Shown here piece after piece: positions 1-8,801 of a DNA stretch of 30,209 nucleotides. The stretch is from RGIG9060 sp036307825. GTDB lineage: Bacteria > Spirochaetota > Spirochaetia > Treponematales > Treponemataceae. The position numbers and the translations under genes are program-made. Within the stretch, counting starts at the first letter, position 1. Every line of letters begins with the position of its first letter. The stretch covers positions 1 to 30,209 of the forward strand of contig JAXJWW010000068.1 of the NCBI GenBank assembly GCA_036307825.1, given 5' to 3'. Below the pieces are notes generated by a model. The model had not been told where the DNA came from, made no database searches, and saw only the letters and a list, made by a program, of their open reading frames with translations.

Positions 1-500
1 ACAGAAACTGATTCTTGTAAAACATAAGGAACTGTTTCAAAAGATGAAAACCAAGCGTCTTCTAACCAAGGTCGCCAACGAGAAATTTTATTTGCTCGTA
101 ACCAACGATAAACTTGAACATCCGTAAGATTTGCCAATACAGGAGATTCAGCTAAAGGTTCTACAAATTCCATATTGAAATATGTAGAAACCGCCCGATA
201 CAAAGAATCCTTGCTACTATACCAGCGAACATTAGGATATTCTGGCAAAAGCTGATTTACAGCCTTTACCAGTTGATTACTGTATTTTGTCCTAAAACTT
301 CCAGTAACGCCTCGTTCCAAAGCATTTTTGAACTCTAAACGAGCCTTACCTCCGCCCCAACCGATAATTGCTCTTCCAGCTTCTTGGAACATATCGGTTA
401 GGCGAACTTGTTTTTCTGTGTACAAAAAACAACCTCTGGCTCTTTTTACATAACCATATCTAGAAGTTATTTCATCTGCGAACCAGTTTTTATCAAACAT
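1..500 (-). CDS. Aminotransferase class III-like protein, N-terminal part
   Basis: The reading frame starts at ATG (498-500, complement) and runs off the left edge after 166 codons without a stop. GAGGT at 511-515, inside the end of gatB, is a good ribosome binding site, so the gene is probably co-transcribed with gatCAB (6-nt gap). The visible protein begins MFDKNWFADEITSRYG and has a block (RARGCFLY, then LTDMFQEAGRAIIGWGGGKA) laid out like the N-terminus of class III pyridoxal-phosphate aminotransferases, followed by a stretch resembling the small-to-large domain boundary. The usual glycine- and serine-rich cofactor-phosphate segment looks degenerate (YSSKDSLYRAV), and the catalytic lysine would lie outside the window. 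The coding frame is clear. The family call is tentative, and the protein could be a non-catalytic relative. Confidence 0.6.
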   Translation of the reverse strand, partial: MFDKNWFADEITSRYGYVKRARGCFLYTEKQVRLTDMFQEAGRAIIGWGGGKARLEFKNALERGVTGSFRTKYSNQLVKAVNQLLPEYPNVRWYSSKDSLYRAVSTYFNMEFVEPLAESPVLANLTDVQVYRWLRANKISRWRPWLEDAWFSSFETVPYVLQESVS

Positions 501-506
501 TTTCTT

Positions 507-2042
507 TTATACCTCTGAAAGAATCTGTTTCAATAGTTCAGTTGCGGTTTTTGGATTTGCTTTTCCGCCAGATTTTTTCATAACCTGTCCCATTAACCAA
601 CCAACAACATTTGTTTTTCCGTTCTTAAAATCTTCAACTGCTTTTGGATTTTCTTGAACAACTTCTTTTACAAAAGTTAAAATTGCATCGTTGTCTGTAA
701 CTTGAGTTAAGCCAAGTTCTGCAATAATTTCTTCTGGATATTTTGAAGATTCAAGCATTGTTGCAAAAACATCCTTTGCTTGTTTACTTGTAATTTTATT
801 ATCACTAACAGAATCTGCAAGTTGAGCAATATGTTTTGGTGTAAGATGAAATTCTGTAATAGGAATATTTTTTTCGTTAAGAATTGCCAAAACTTCAGCT
901 AAAATCCAGTTTGCAACCTTTTTAACATCCTTTGATTGACTTGCAGCATCTTCAAACCACAAAGACAAATCTCTTGAAGAAGTTAAAGTTTCTACATCAA
1001 AATCTGATAAACCAAATTGGGACTTAAATCTAACTCGTTTTGCTTCTGGAAGTTCACCAACTTGAACACGAGCATTTTCAATAAATTCTTCAGAAACAGA
1101 GAAAGGTTTAATATCAGGTTCAACAACAAATCGATAGTCAATAAATGAATTTTTTGTTCTCTGAACAACTGTTCTTCCGTTTACTTCATCCCAACCCATT
1201 GTGTTCTTAAAACCAGGATTAAATTCTTTTCTATCAGTTTTAAATTCTTCAAGTTGACGATTTACTTCGTAATAACAAGCATCTTTAATTGCTCTAAATG
1301 AGTTTAAGTTTTTAATTTCAGAAATTGGAGTGTGATATTCTTTTCCATCTTCCCAAATTGTAAGGTTGATGTTGGCATCACATCTCATATTTCCTTCCTC
1401 AAGATTTCCGTTTGTAACTTGAACATAACGCAAAATTTCTTGAGCAGTTTGCATAAAAAGAGCAGCTTCGTCTGGAGATGACATATCAGGTTTTGTAACA
1501 ATTTCGATAAGTGGAGTTCCAGAACGATTATAATCGATATAACTGTGAGCACCTTCTAAGTGCAAACTTTTTCCAACATCTTCTTCCAAGTGGATTCTTT
1601 CAATTCGGATTCGTTTATATTTTCCGTCTACATCGTTAGATTTACCTGTAAAATCTGTTCCGATATAATTTTCACCACCTGGTCGTTGATTTTCTGGCAA
1701 GTGAACATAAGGCAAATCGATAAATCCGTCAGAACAAAGAGGAATATCGTACTGAGTAATTTGATATCCTTTTGTTAAGTCAGGATAAAAGTAGTGTTTT
1801 CTATCAAATTTTGTAAAGTTTGCAATTTTACAATTCAAAGCCAAACCTGCGATTGCACCTTTTTCAACATAACCTTTGCTAATTCGTGGCATAGCTCCAG
1901 GAAGTCCCAAACAAACAGGACAAACACGAGAATCAGGCATTCCACCGTAGCGATTTTCACAAGCACAGAAGGCTTTTGTTTTTGTTGTAAGCTGACAGTG
2001 AATTTCGCAACCAATTACGATTTTATATTTATCTATACTCAT
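507..2042 (-). CDS. gatB: Asp/Glu-tRNA amidotransferase subunit B
   Basis: This is subunit B of the GatCAB complex, which converts Glu-tRNA(Gln) or Asp-tRNA(Asn) to the amide form in the cytoplasm. GatB binds the mischarged tRNA and carries the ATP-dependent kinase step. The 511-residue protein opens with the family block KIVIGCEIHCQL and has the zinc-type cysteines C26, C28, C41 and C44. The central kinase domain includes EGNMRCDANI, and a helical YqeY-like tail at about residues 365-511 should bind the tRNA elbow. Its ATG overlaps the gatA stop by 4 nt (ATGA), with GGAG at 2050-2053 as ribosome binding site. Length is slightly above the usual ~475-480. AsnRS is also encoded in this window, so the main substrate here is probably Glu-tRNA(Gln). 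Confidence 0.97.
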   Translation of the reverse strand: MSIDKYKIVIGCEIHCQLTTKTKAFCACENRYGGMPDSRVCPVCLGLPGAMPRISKGYVEKGAIAGLALNCKIANFTKFDRKHYFYPDLTKGYQITQYDIPLCSDGFIDLPYVHLPENQRPGGENYIGTDFTGKSNDVDGKYKRIRIERIHLEEDVGKSLHLEGAHSYIDYNRSGTPLIEIVTKPDMSSPDEAALFMQTAQEILRYVQVTNGNLEEGNMRCDANINLTIWEDGKEYHTPISEIKNLNSFRAIKDACYYEVNRQLEEFKTDRKEFNPGFKNTMGWDEVNGRTVVQRTKNSFIDYRFVVEPDIKPFSVSEEFIENARVQVGELPEAKRVRFKSQFGLSDFDVETLTSSRDLSLWFEDAASQSKDVKKVANWILAEVLAILNEKNIPITEFHLTPKHIAQLADSVSDNKITSKQAKDVFATMLESSKYPEEIIAELGLTQVTDNDAILTFVKEVVQENPKAVEDFKNGKTNVVGWLMGQVMKKSGGKANPKTATELLKQILSEV

Positions 2043-3589
2043 TTGTTATCTCCAGAAAAAGCATTTTTTCCATCACGAATTGGATATCCACACAAAGCGT
2101 GATCTTCTTCCCAACTTTGAGCAATTTTCATAATGAAAGATTCGCTAAACATTTTTCCTACAAATTGAATACCAACAGGAAGTTTTGTTTCTTGTGATGA
2201 AGTGTATCCAGCAGGAACTGAAATTGACGGAACACGAGAAAGATTTACAAAAGTTGTAAAAAGGTCTGACAAATACATTTCCATTGGGTCGTCAACTTTT
2301 TGACCAAGTTTGAACGCTGGTGTTGGACAAGTTGGACACAAAATCAAATCGTAAGATTCAAAAAGTTTTGCAATTTCTTTTTGGATTCTTGCACGAACAC
2401 TCATTCCTGTTTTGTAGCATTTTCCAGACATTTGTTCAGAAAGAACATAGTTTCCGATTACGATACGGCGTTTTACTTCTGGACCAAAACCTTCACTTCG
2501 AGTTTTTGTATAAAGTTCATCGTAGCCTTGTCCTGGGTCTTGACGATTTCCGTAACGGATTCCATCAAAACGGCTTAAGTTAGAAGCAGCTTCTGACAAA
2601 GCGATAATATAGTAACTTGCAATTGAAGCGTCTAAAATTGGTAAGTCAACAACTTCAATTGTTGCTCCTTTTGAAAGGAACCAAGATTTTGTATCTTCAA
2701 AAACTTTTGCAACATCTTTATCAAGACCTTTTGCTTGTTCAAACTGACGAGGAACTGCAATTTTTAATTTCTTAAATTCTTCATCAGTTAAACCTTGAAG
2801 ATTTTTTAATTCTTCTGAGTTTGGTAAATCACTTGAAGTATCGTCATAAAAGTCTACTCCAGATAAAACTGATAAAGGAAGGGCAATGTCTTTTGGTGTG
2901 TGAGCAATAAGTCCTACTTGGTCAAGAGAACTTCCGTAAGCAACAACTCCCCAGCGACTAAGTACCCCATAAGTTGGTTTTAATCCGTAAACACCACAGT
3001 AGGAAGCTGGCAAACGAACAGAACCTCCAGTTTCAGTTCCTAGGCCGAAAGTTGCTTGATTTGCAGCAACGGCAGCAGTTGAACCACCTGAAGAACCACC
3101 AGAAACATATTCACGATTGATAGGGTTTCGAGTAGCACCGTAAACTGAATATTCAGTAGAAGAACCCATGGCAAACTCATCCATGTTACATCTTCCAAGT
3201 GGAATTGCACCTGCATCAACTAAGCGTTGTGTTACAGTTGCGTTATATGGAGCAACATATCCTTTTAAAATATTACTTGAACAAGTAAGTTTTTTTCCTT
3301 TTACAGAAATATTATCTTTTACTGCAAAAGGCACACCTAAAAGAGGTTTTTCTTGCAATAATTTTTTAACAGAATCTTCACCTTCAGAACGAGCTTTTTC
3401 ATAAAGTTCATCTGCTTTTTGAGCTAAAGCAAGGGAATCATCATACATTTCCAAAAAAGCATTTAAAGGAATTGAAGAATTTTTATCTTGTTCAAAAGTA
3501 TCGATAGATTTTTTTACTAATTCAGCACAAGTAAATTTTCCAGAAGAAAATCCTTCTAAAACTTCATTTATTGAAAGTTCATTTATCAT
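2039..3589 (-). CDS. gatA: Asp/Glu-tRNA amidotransferase subunit A (amidase)
   Basis: This is the glutaminase subunit of GatCAB, which releases ammonia from glutamine and channels it to GatB. The 516-residue protein carries the amidase-signature catalytic triad: K91 in GVPFAVKDN, the cis-serine S166 in YVSGGSSGGS, and the nucleophile S190 in GTETGGSVRLP. The spacings between these residues match known GatA proteins. It begins 2 nt after the gatC stop, and AAGGAG just upstream of the ATG overlaps the end of gatC. It overlaps gatB by 4 nt, so the order gatC-gatA-gatB suggests translational coupling of the three subunits. The length is a little above the usual ~485. Nothing in the frame looks damaged. 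Confidence 0.97.
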   Translation of the reverse strand: MINELSINEVLEGFSSGKFTCAELVKKSIDTFEQDKNSSIPLNAFLEMYDDSLALAQKADELYEKARSEGEDSVKKLLQEKPLLGVPFAVKDNISVKGKKLTCSSNILKGYVAPYNATVTQRLVDAGAIPLGRCNMDEFAMGSSTEYSVYGATRNPINREYVSGGSSGGSTAAVAANQATFGLGTETGGSVRLPASYCGVYGLKPTYGVLSRWGVVAYGSSLDQVGLIAHTPKDIALPLSVLSGVDFYDDTSSDLPNSEELKNLQGLTDEEFKKLKIAVPRQFEQAKGLDKDVAKVFEDTKSWFLSKGATIEVVDLPILDASIASYYIIALSEAASNLSRFDGIRYGNRQDPGQGYDELYTKTRSEGFGPEVKRRIVIGNYVLSEQMSGKCYKTGMSVRARIQKEIAKLFESYDLILCPTCPTPAFKLGQKVDDPMEMYLSDLFTTFVNLSRVPSISVPAGYTSSQETKLPVGIQFVGKMFSESFIMKIAQSWEEDHALCGYPIRDGKNAFSGDNK

Positions 3590-3591
3590 TT

Positions 3592-3903
3592 TTAAGCTCC
3601 TTCTCCAAGAACTTTTGGAACTCTAAAATATCCGTCCATAAATTCTTCAGAAACTTTTTTTACATCAGAAATTGCTAAACCGTTTACAATTTCGTCTTCT
3701 CGTAAATTTTCTGCTTTTGTTGAAGGATAAGCATCGTATGGATTTTCGCTATCATCATATTCTGATAACAAATCAAAATAACCAACAATTTGGTCAACTT
3801 GAGAGCGTAAAACTTCCAAATTTGTTGATTCAGGAGAAAGTCTTGAAAGATACAATAATGCATCTAATGTTTGTTCATCAATTTTTTTTGTTTGAGTACT
3901 CAT
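3592..3903 (-). CDS. gatC: Asp/Glu-tRNA amidotransferase subunit C
   Basis: This small GatC subunit (103 residues) wraps around the GatA-GatB interface and stabilises the complex. The pattern IDEQTLDALLYLSRLSPE at the N-terminus, then QVDQIVGYFDLLSEYD and the C-terminal FMDGYFRVPKVLGEGA, is typical; the last motif is the conserved 'F.VP.vl' end. It is the first gene of the gatCAB group. No good Shine-Dalgarno precedes the ATG, and no alternative start fits the conserved N-terminus. A sigma70-like promoter at 3910-3938 would start transcription exactly at the A of this ATG, so the mRNA may be leaderless. The 59-nt gap to pcrA and this promoter separate it from the upstream operon. Confidence 0.95.
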   Translation of the reverse strand: MSTQTKKIDEQTLDALLYLSRLSPESTNLEVLRSQVDQIVGYFDLLSEYDDSENPYDAYPSTKAENLREDEIVNGLAISDVKKVSEEFMDGYFRVPKVLGEGA

Positions 3904-3909
3904 GCTTTC

Positions 3910-3938
3910 ATATTAGCGTATTTTTTTTAATTATTCAA
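3910..3938 (-). promoter_or_regulatory. Sigma70-like promoter of gatCAB (leaderless type)
   Basis: On the minus strand the -35 TTGAAT (3933-3938) and the -10 TAATAT (3910-3915) are separated by exactly 17 nt. Six bases (3904-3909) lie between the -10 and the ATG of gatC, so +1 is expected at the A of the start codon. This is a sequence-based prediction only. Confidence 0.6.
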
Positions 3939-3962
3939 TAAATCTATGAAAATATGAAAAAA

Positions 3963-6254
3963 TCAGTCGTTAATTATCGTTAAGCGATTAGATTGATACC
4001 TTGGCATAAAGCGTTTTACCATTCCAGATTCAAACTGAACTGAAATTAAATATTCATCCCCAGAATCATCCGTTGCCATAATATAGCCGTAACCATAATC
4101 ATCATGATAAATTTTTACGCCTCGTTTCCAACGACCTTCCATTGTAGTTTGATTAAAAGATTTTCCAACTGGTGATTTTTCACTTTTAAATGCTAAAGGA
4201 ACTTTTCCCTTAAATTCGATATTTTTTCTGTCCAATTCAAGCAAAAATGGAGACGGTTGTGAAATTTCAGTTTTTCCGTACATTCGTCTAAAACCACAAG
4301 AAGTAAGATAAAGTTCGTCCTTTGCTCGAGTAATTCCTACATAAAAAAGTCGTCTTTCTTCTTCAAGTTCTTCATCAACTTTATCAACTCTAGGAAAAAG
4401 CCCATGTTCCATTCCAGTAATTACAACCCGAGGAAATTCCAATCCTTTTGTATTATGCAAAGTTATCAAAGTAACTCTATCAGGATTTTCTTGTTCTTCG
4501 TCTGCTAATTCCAAAGTTCTATCAAGTTCAATGTGGTCTAAAAAGTCAGATAAACCTTGCAAACTCAAATTATATAAAGACGCTGAATTTATCAATTCTT
4601 CCAAGTTATTTGCTTTTTGGGTATGAGAAATTTCATCCTGATTTTCATAATATTCTTGAAAGCCAGAATCCTTTATCATTTTTTTAATAAATTCTGATAA
4701 TTTTTTTGAAGAATTAAAACTGTCTTGAATTGTTTGAACTTCTTCATCATTTTTAGAATTTTCAATTAAGGAAGTTTGAGCCAACTGACTTGTTAAAGAT
4801 TCCTCATTTTTATTTGAAGAATTTTCTTTTAACATTTGAAGTAAATCTTGTACAATTTTTACAAAATCGCTTAAACCTTCTTTTGCTTTTTTAGGCAAAT
4901 TTGACAAAGTATCAAGACAAGCATCAATTAAAGTGTAATTTTCTATCAAAGTTGAATTTGCATTTTCTTTATAAGTTGAAAAAATTTTTTCTTGACTAGT
5001 ATTTCCAATTCCGCGAGCAGGTTTATTTACAATTCGAGTAAAAGCAACTTCATCTTTTTGATTTGCAAGAAAGGCCAAAAAGGAAAGCGCATCTTTAATT
5101 TCTTCCCTTTGATAAAATTTTAGCGAACCAACCACACTATATGGAATTTTTTGATGCAAAAATTCTGTTTCAAATCCTAAAGATTGAGCATTCATTCTGT
5201 ACAAAACTGCCCAATCAGAATAAGGAACTCCAATTTTATGAGATTGTTTAATTAATTCGCAAACATATTCAATTTCATCATCCTGATTTGAAAGAAAGGC
5301 AACAACCGGCTTTTTATCACCTTTTCGATGAGCAACCAAGGATTTTCCAAGCCGATTTTTATTATTTGCAATTACAGAATTTGCCGAAGTCAAAACAGGC
5401 GGAATAGAACGATAATTTGTTTCAAGTTTGATAACTTGAGTTCCTTCAAAATGGTCTTGAAAAGTTAAAATATTTTCTACTTCTGCGCCACGAAATTTAT
5501 AAATCGATTGGTCGTCATCTCCAACAACGCAAATATAAGTATCTTTTCCTGCAAGTTGTTCAAGCAAAGCAAATTGCGCCACATTGGAATCTTGATATTC
5601 GTCTACCATTACAACTTTGAACCTAGAATGAATATCGGAACGAATTTTTTCGTCATTTCGCATTAAAAGAACAGGAAGTAAAATTAAATCCCCAAAGTCC
5701 ACATTTCCAGTTTGACGAAGGCGTTTTTGATAAGCTTCGTACATTTCGATAAATTCACTACTAGAATCAATATCATACTGAGCAAATTTATCAGAATCTT
5801 CTGGTAAAAGACAGTAATCTTTTGCTCTAGAAATTTTACTTGCAATACTTCCCGCTTGTTGACGATTTATATTTGGAACAGCTTTTACTAAAAGAGAAAC
5901 CATGTCATCGTCATCATAAACTGTAAAATTTTTGTCAATTCCAGCTTGTTCTGCGTAACGGCGTAAAAACCAAGAGCCAAAAGAGTGAAAAGTTCTAATT
6001 TGGGATTTTGCCGCTTGTTCTTCAAGAAAAACTGCTCTCTCCTGCATTTCGTTTGCGGCTTTTTTTGTAAAAGTTACTGCTAAAATTGAATAAGGATTTA
6101 TACCAAGTTCAGAAATCATATAAGCGATTTTTGTGGTAATTACCCGAGTTTTTCCAGAACCTGCACCTGCTAAAATTAAAAGCGGAGAACCTGAATGCAC
6201 AACAGCTTCTCGTTGCTCTTTATTCAATGCAGAAAGATATTCAACGGCGTCCAT
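3963..6254 (-). CDS. pcrA: UvrD/Rep-family DNA helicase (PcrA-like)
   Basis: This is an ATP-dependent 3'-5' superfamily 1 helicase of the PcrA/UvrD/Rep family, acting in repair, replication restart and removal of stalled protein-DNA complexes. Motifs seen in order are the Q-motif region LNKEQREAVV, Walker A AGAGSGKT (residues 29-36), motif II VDEYQDSN, motif III GDDDQSIYKFRGA, motif IV LETNYRS, motif V TLHNTKGLEFP and motif VI RRLFYVGITRAKDELYL. The last ~60 residues (from GRWKRGVKIYHDDYG) resemble the Tudor-like tail of PcrA, which contacts RNA polymerase; this favours PcrA over Rep. The serine/asparagine-rich stretch in the middle is longer than usual. The ATG lies 2 nt after the rimO stop, with GGAG overlapping the end of rimO, so it is the last gene of the lolA operon. 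Confidence 0.93.
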   Translation of the reverse strand: MDAVEYLSALNKEQREAVVHSGSPLLILAGAGSGKTRVITTKIAYMISELGINPYSILAVTFTKKAANEMQERAVFLEEQAAKSQIRTFHSFGSWFLRRYAEQAGIDKNFTVYDDDDMVSLLVKAVPNINRQQAGSIASKISRAKDYCLLPEDSDKFAQYDIDSSSEFIEMYEAYQKRLRQTGNVDFGDLILLPVLLMRNDEKIRSDIHSRFKVVMVDEYQDSNVAQFALLEQLAGKDTYICVVGDDDQSIYKFRGAEVENILTFQDHFEGTQVIKLETNYRSIPPVLTSANSVIANNKNRLGKSLVAHRKGDKKPVVAFLSNQDDEIEYVCELIKQSHKIGVPYSDWAVLYRMNAQSLGFETEFLHQKIPYSVVGSLKFYQREEIKDALSFLAFLANQKDEVAFTRIVNKPARGIGNTSQEKIFSTYKENANSTLIENYTLIDACLDTLSNLPKKAKEGLSDFVKIVQDLLQMLKENSSNKNEESLTSQLAQTSLIENSKNDEEVQTIQDSFNSSKKLSEFIKKMIKDSGFQEYYENQDEISHTQKANNLEELINSASLYNLSLQGLSDFLDHIELDRTLELADEEQENPDRVTLITLHNTKGLEFPRVVITGMEHGLFPRVDKVDEELEEERRLFYVGITRAKDELYLTSCGFRRMYGKTEISQPSPFLLELDRKNIEFKGKVPLAFKSEKSPVGKSFNQTTMEGRWKRGVKIYHDDYGYGYIMATDDSGDEYLISVQFESGMVKRFMPRYQSNRLTIIND

Positions 6255-6256
6255 AT

Positions 6257-7693
6257 TTACTCCATAATTCCGTAAATATCAACAGAACTTACACCTTGAA
6301 TTTTTACATTTACAACTTTTCCTGCTTGAATTTGTTTACATTGATTTTCGTCATCTAAATCGTAATAAATTACAGTTGCACCATCAACTTCAGGAGCTTG
6401 AAACCATGCCCTACCAATAGCAATTCCGCCTTCTTCTTCCTCAGTTGGAATGATTTCTTCTATTAAAACTTTGTAAATTTTTCCTACATGTCGTTTTAGT
6501 TTTTCTTGAGTGATTTGAGTTTGTAATTCAGTTAAAACATCGCAACGAGCTTTACTTTTTTTTGCAGAAACTTGCTTTTTCATTTCACCAGCAACAGTAT
6601 CATCTTCCCGACTGTAAGCAAAACATCCAGACCAATCACTTTGAATATTTTTTAAAAACTCAACTGTATTTTTTGCATTTTCTTCAGTTTCACCAGGAAA
6701 ACCACACAAAAAAGTTGTTCGAAGTGCAACATCATTGTAAAAACTACTCTGTTGTGAACTTCGGATTTTTTCTACAAGTTGAATATATTTTTGAGCACTT
6801 CCCTTTCTGTTCATATCGTTGATGATTTTATCATCGCCACTTTGGAAAGGAATATCAAAATAAGGCAAAATTCTTTTATCATTTGCAATAACAGGCAAAA
6901 TATCTTGTGGAAAATTATCAGGATGAATATACAAAAGACGAATCCAAAAATCCCCTGAAAGTTTGGAAATTTCAGAAAGTAAAGTTGCCAAAGGTGAAGT
7001 TTCAGAATTAAAACTTGCAAGAACTTCAGTTGATTCGTTTTTACCTTTTCCGTAAGAAGCCAAATCCTGCCCGATAAGATTGATTTCAAAAATTCCACGA
7101 GTTAAAAGAGATTTTATTTCTTCGATTATTTTTGAAACAGAACGACTTCTCAATTCACCTCGAATAATTGGAATTGCACAAAAACTACAATGATTATTAC
7201 AACCTTCTGTAATTTTTACATAGGCTGACCCTGGCAAGTTCAAAAGTTTTGTACGATTTCCGTCGCAAACGCCATTTTGAACAAAAACTTTAACTTCTGG
7301 GAATTTTTCAGAATCACTTGATGAGTTTTCAAAAACATCGTTTACAAAAGAAGCAATTTCATCGATTTTTCCGTTTCCGAAAATTCCATCTACTTCTTGC
7401 AAGGTTTGAGATAAACTTTCGGCATAGCGTTCTGCAAGACAACCTGCCAAAATAATTTTTTTATCTGGAAACATATTTCTTGTAGTAAAAACAGAATCCA
7501 AGGCTTCTTTTTTTGCACTTTCGATAAAACCACAAGAATTGATAATAATTAAACTAGCTTCTTCAGGATTTTCAGTTCTAGACCAACCATCTTGAACAAG
7601 GTGACTAATGATTAGTTCTCCGTCAACTTGATTTTTTGCACAACCATGCTGATCTAGAAAGAAAATTTGATTTAAATCAGTTTTTTTAGTCAA
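6257..7693 (-). CDS. rimO: Ribosomal protein S12 methylthiotransferase
   Basis: This radical-SAM enzyme adds a methylthio group to the conserved aspartate of ribosomal protein S12. The N-terminal UPF0004 domain holds the first [4Fe-4S] ligands C18, C54 and C85. The radical-SAM cluster is C165, C169 and C172 (CNNHCSFC). A TRAM-like domain forms the last ~65 residues. RimO rather than the tRNA enzyme MiaB is favoured by HGCAKNQVDGE, IPIIRGELRSRS, LIGQDLASYG and YFDIPFQSGDD. The start is TTG (7691-7693, complement), which overlaps the end of rodZ by 8 nt; the first iron-sulfur cysteine leaves no room for a later start. At 478 residues it is longer than the usual ~440, the excess lying in acidic or serine-rich linkers. 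Confidence 0.92.
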   Translation of the reverse strand: MTKKTDLNQIFFLDQHGCAKNQVDGELIISHLVQDGWSRTENPEEASLIIINSCGFIESAKKEALDSVFTTRNMFPDKKIILAGCLAERYAESLSQTLQEVDGIFGNGKIDEIASFVNDVFENSSSDSEKFPEVKVFVQNGVCDGNRTKLLNLPGSAYVKITEGCNNHCSFCAIPIIRGELRSRSVSKIIEEIKSLLTRGIFEINLIGQDLASYGKGKNESTEVLASFNSETSPLATLLSEISKLSGDFWIRLLYIHPDNFPQDILPVIANDKRILPYFDIPFQSGDDKIINDMNRKGSAQKYIQLVEKIRSSQQSSFYNDVALRTTFLCGFPGETEENAKNTVEFLKNIQSDWSGCFAYSREDDTVAGEMKKQVSAKKSKARCDVLTELQTQITQEKLKRHVGKIYKVLIEEIIPTEEEEGGIAIGRAWFQAPEVDGATVIYYDLDDENQCKQIQAGKVVNVKIQGVSSVDIYGIME

Positions 7694-8783
7694 CTTCTAA
7701 AACCACCAATTTGTATTTGCCGTCGTAATCTTTAATCCATTTAATATCTTGAACTAAAACTTGTCCAGGACGACCAACTTCGATACTTTCTGTGCGACCA
7801 TCACCAATTACTTGAAGTTTTAAGGCATTGGCATTAGACATCCAAACACGAATTGTATTGTTTACAGTTGTAACAAATCTATCACCAGTTGTAAAATAAT
7901 CTTCTACAGAATCTTTGCGGTCTGGAGCGTATCTAAAAAGACAAGCACCTCGGAAAGTTGCATCAATTGTAAATGGATATGCACGATTTCCTTCAAAAAG
8001 AACAATTTGATTAGAAGATTTCTTTTGTTCAATTTCAGAAGCCAATGGAATTTCACCAACATTTACAGTAGGTTCAACTTTAGCAACTTGACTTGGATCC
8101 AAAGTGAACATTCTAACTTCTGCACCTTTTTGTTCATCATTTTTAGAAATATCAGAAAGGAAAACAACAATATCATTTTTATCTTTTCCGTCTACATTCA
8201 ATTCAATTTCTTCACCTAATTCGATAATTTGCAATCCAACTGGAGTATTCAAAGTTAAGAAATTTTTTGTACCAGAAACAGATAATTCTACAGTTTCATT
8301 ATTGATAATAACTTTTAAAATATCATCTTTATAGATGCGCTTTTGAATTGGCATTGATGTAAGTTGATATTCAGCACCTTTTTTTGCTTCTGTTAAAATT
8401 ACATTTTCTGACTCAGGTTCTTTTTTGAAAGCAAAAACGCAAATCACAACAATAGCAGCTACCACAATGGCACTTGCTATAGATATTATCAATGGCTTAA
8501 TAAATCTTGGTGGATCAGATTTCAATAAACCTTCTGGAATAGGAGCTTCTTGAATCATCTTTGCTTTATAAAGTGAAATTAAATTTTTTGAATCAAGTCC
8601 TAAATATTCTGAGTAATTTCTTAAAAATCCAATAAGATAAGGTTCACCTGGAAAAGCAGAAACATTTTCTGTTTCCAAAGCAATAATATATTCTTTTGAG
8701 ATACTTGTTTCTCGTTCAGCCTTAGGAATATCAATTCCTTTAGATTCTCTTGTTGTTCGTAAAATTTCGCCAAAACTTTCCAT
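7686..8783 (-). CDS. rodZ: RodZ-like helix-turn-helix membrane protein
   Basis: This is a bitopic inner-membrane protein of the RodZ type, which links MreB filaments to the wall-synthesis machinery in many bacteria. The N-terminal ~75 residues form a HTH_25 domain (FGEILRTTRESKGIDIPKAE, then ISKEYIIALETEN and PYLIGFLRNYSEYLGLD). One membrane segment lies at about residues 97-119, and a ~245-residue periplasmic part follows. The end of that part (GNRAYPFTIDATFRGACLFR, then IRVWMSNANALKLQVIGDG) looks like the DUF4115 domain of RodZ proteins. AAGGA precedes the ATG. It sits between lolA and rimO, consistent with an envelope operon. In a spirochete it may act with periplasmic-flagellum or cell-shape systems, but that is inference. 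Confidence 0.85.
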   Translation of the reverse strand: MESFGEILRTTRESKGIDIPKAERETSISKEYIIALETENVSAFPGEPYLIGFLRNYSEYLGLDSKNLISLYKAKMIQEAPIPEGLLKSDPPRFIKPLIISIASAIVVAAIVVICVFAFKKEPESENVILTEAKKGAEYQLTSMPIQKRIYKDDILKVIINNETVELSVSGTKNFLTLNTPVGLQIIELGEEIELNVDGKDKNDIVVFLSDISKNDEQKGAEVRMFTLDPSQVAKVEPTVNVGEIPLASEIEQKKSSNQIVLFEGNRAYPFTIDATFRGACLFRYAPDRKDSVEDYFTTGDRFVTTVNNTIRVWMSNANALKLQVIGDGRTESIEVGRPGQVLVQDIKWIKDYDGKYKLVVLEVD

Positions 8784-8801
8784 TATTTTTCCTTAATTTA
8801 T

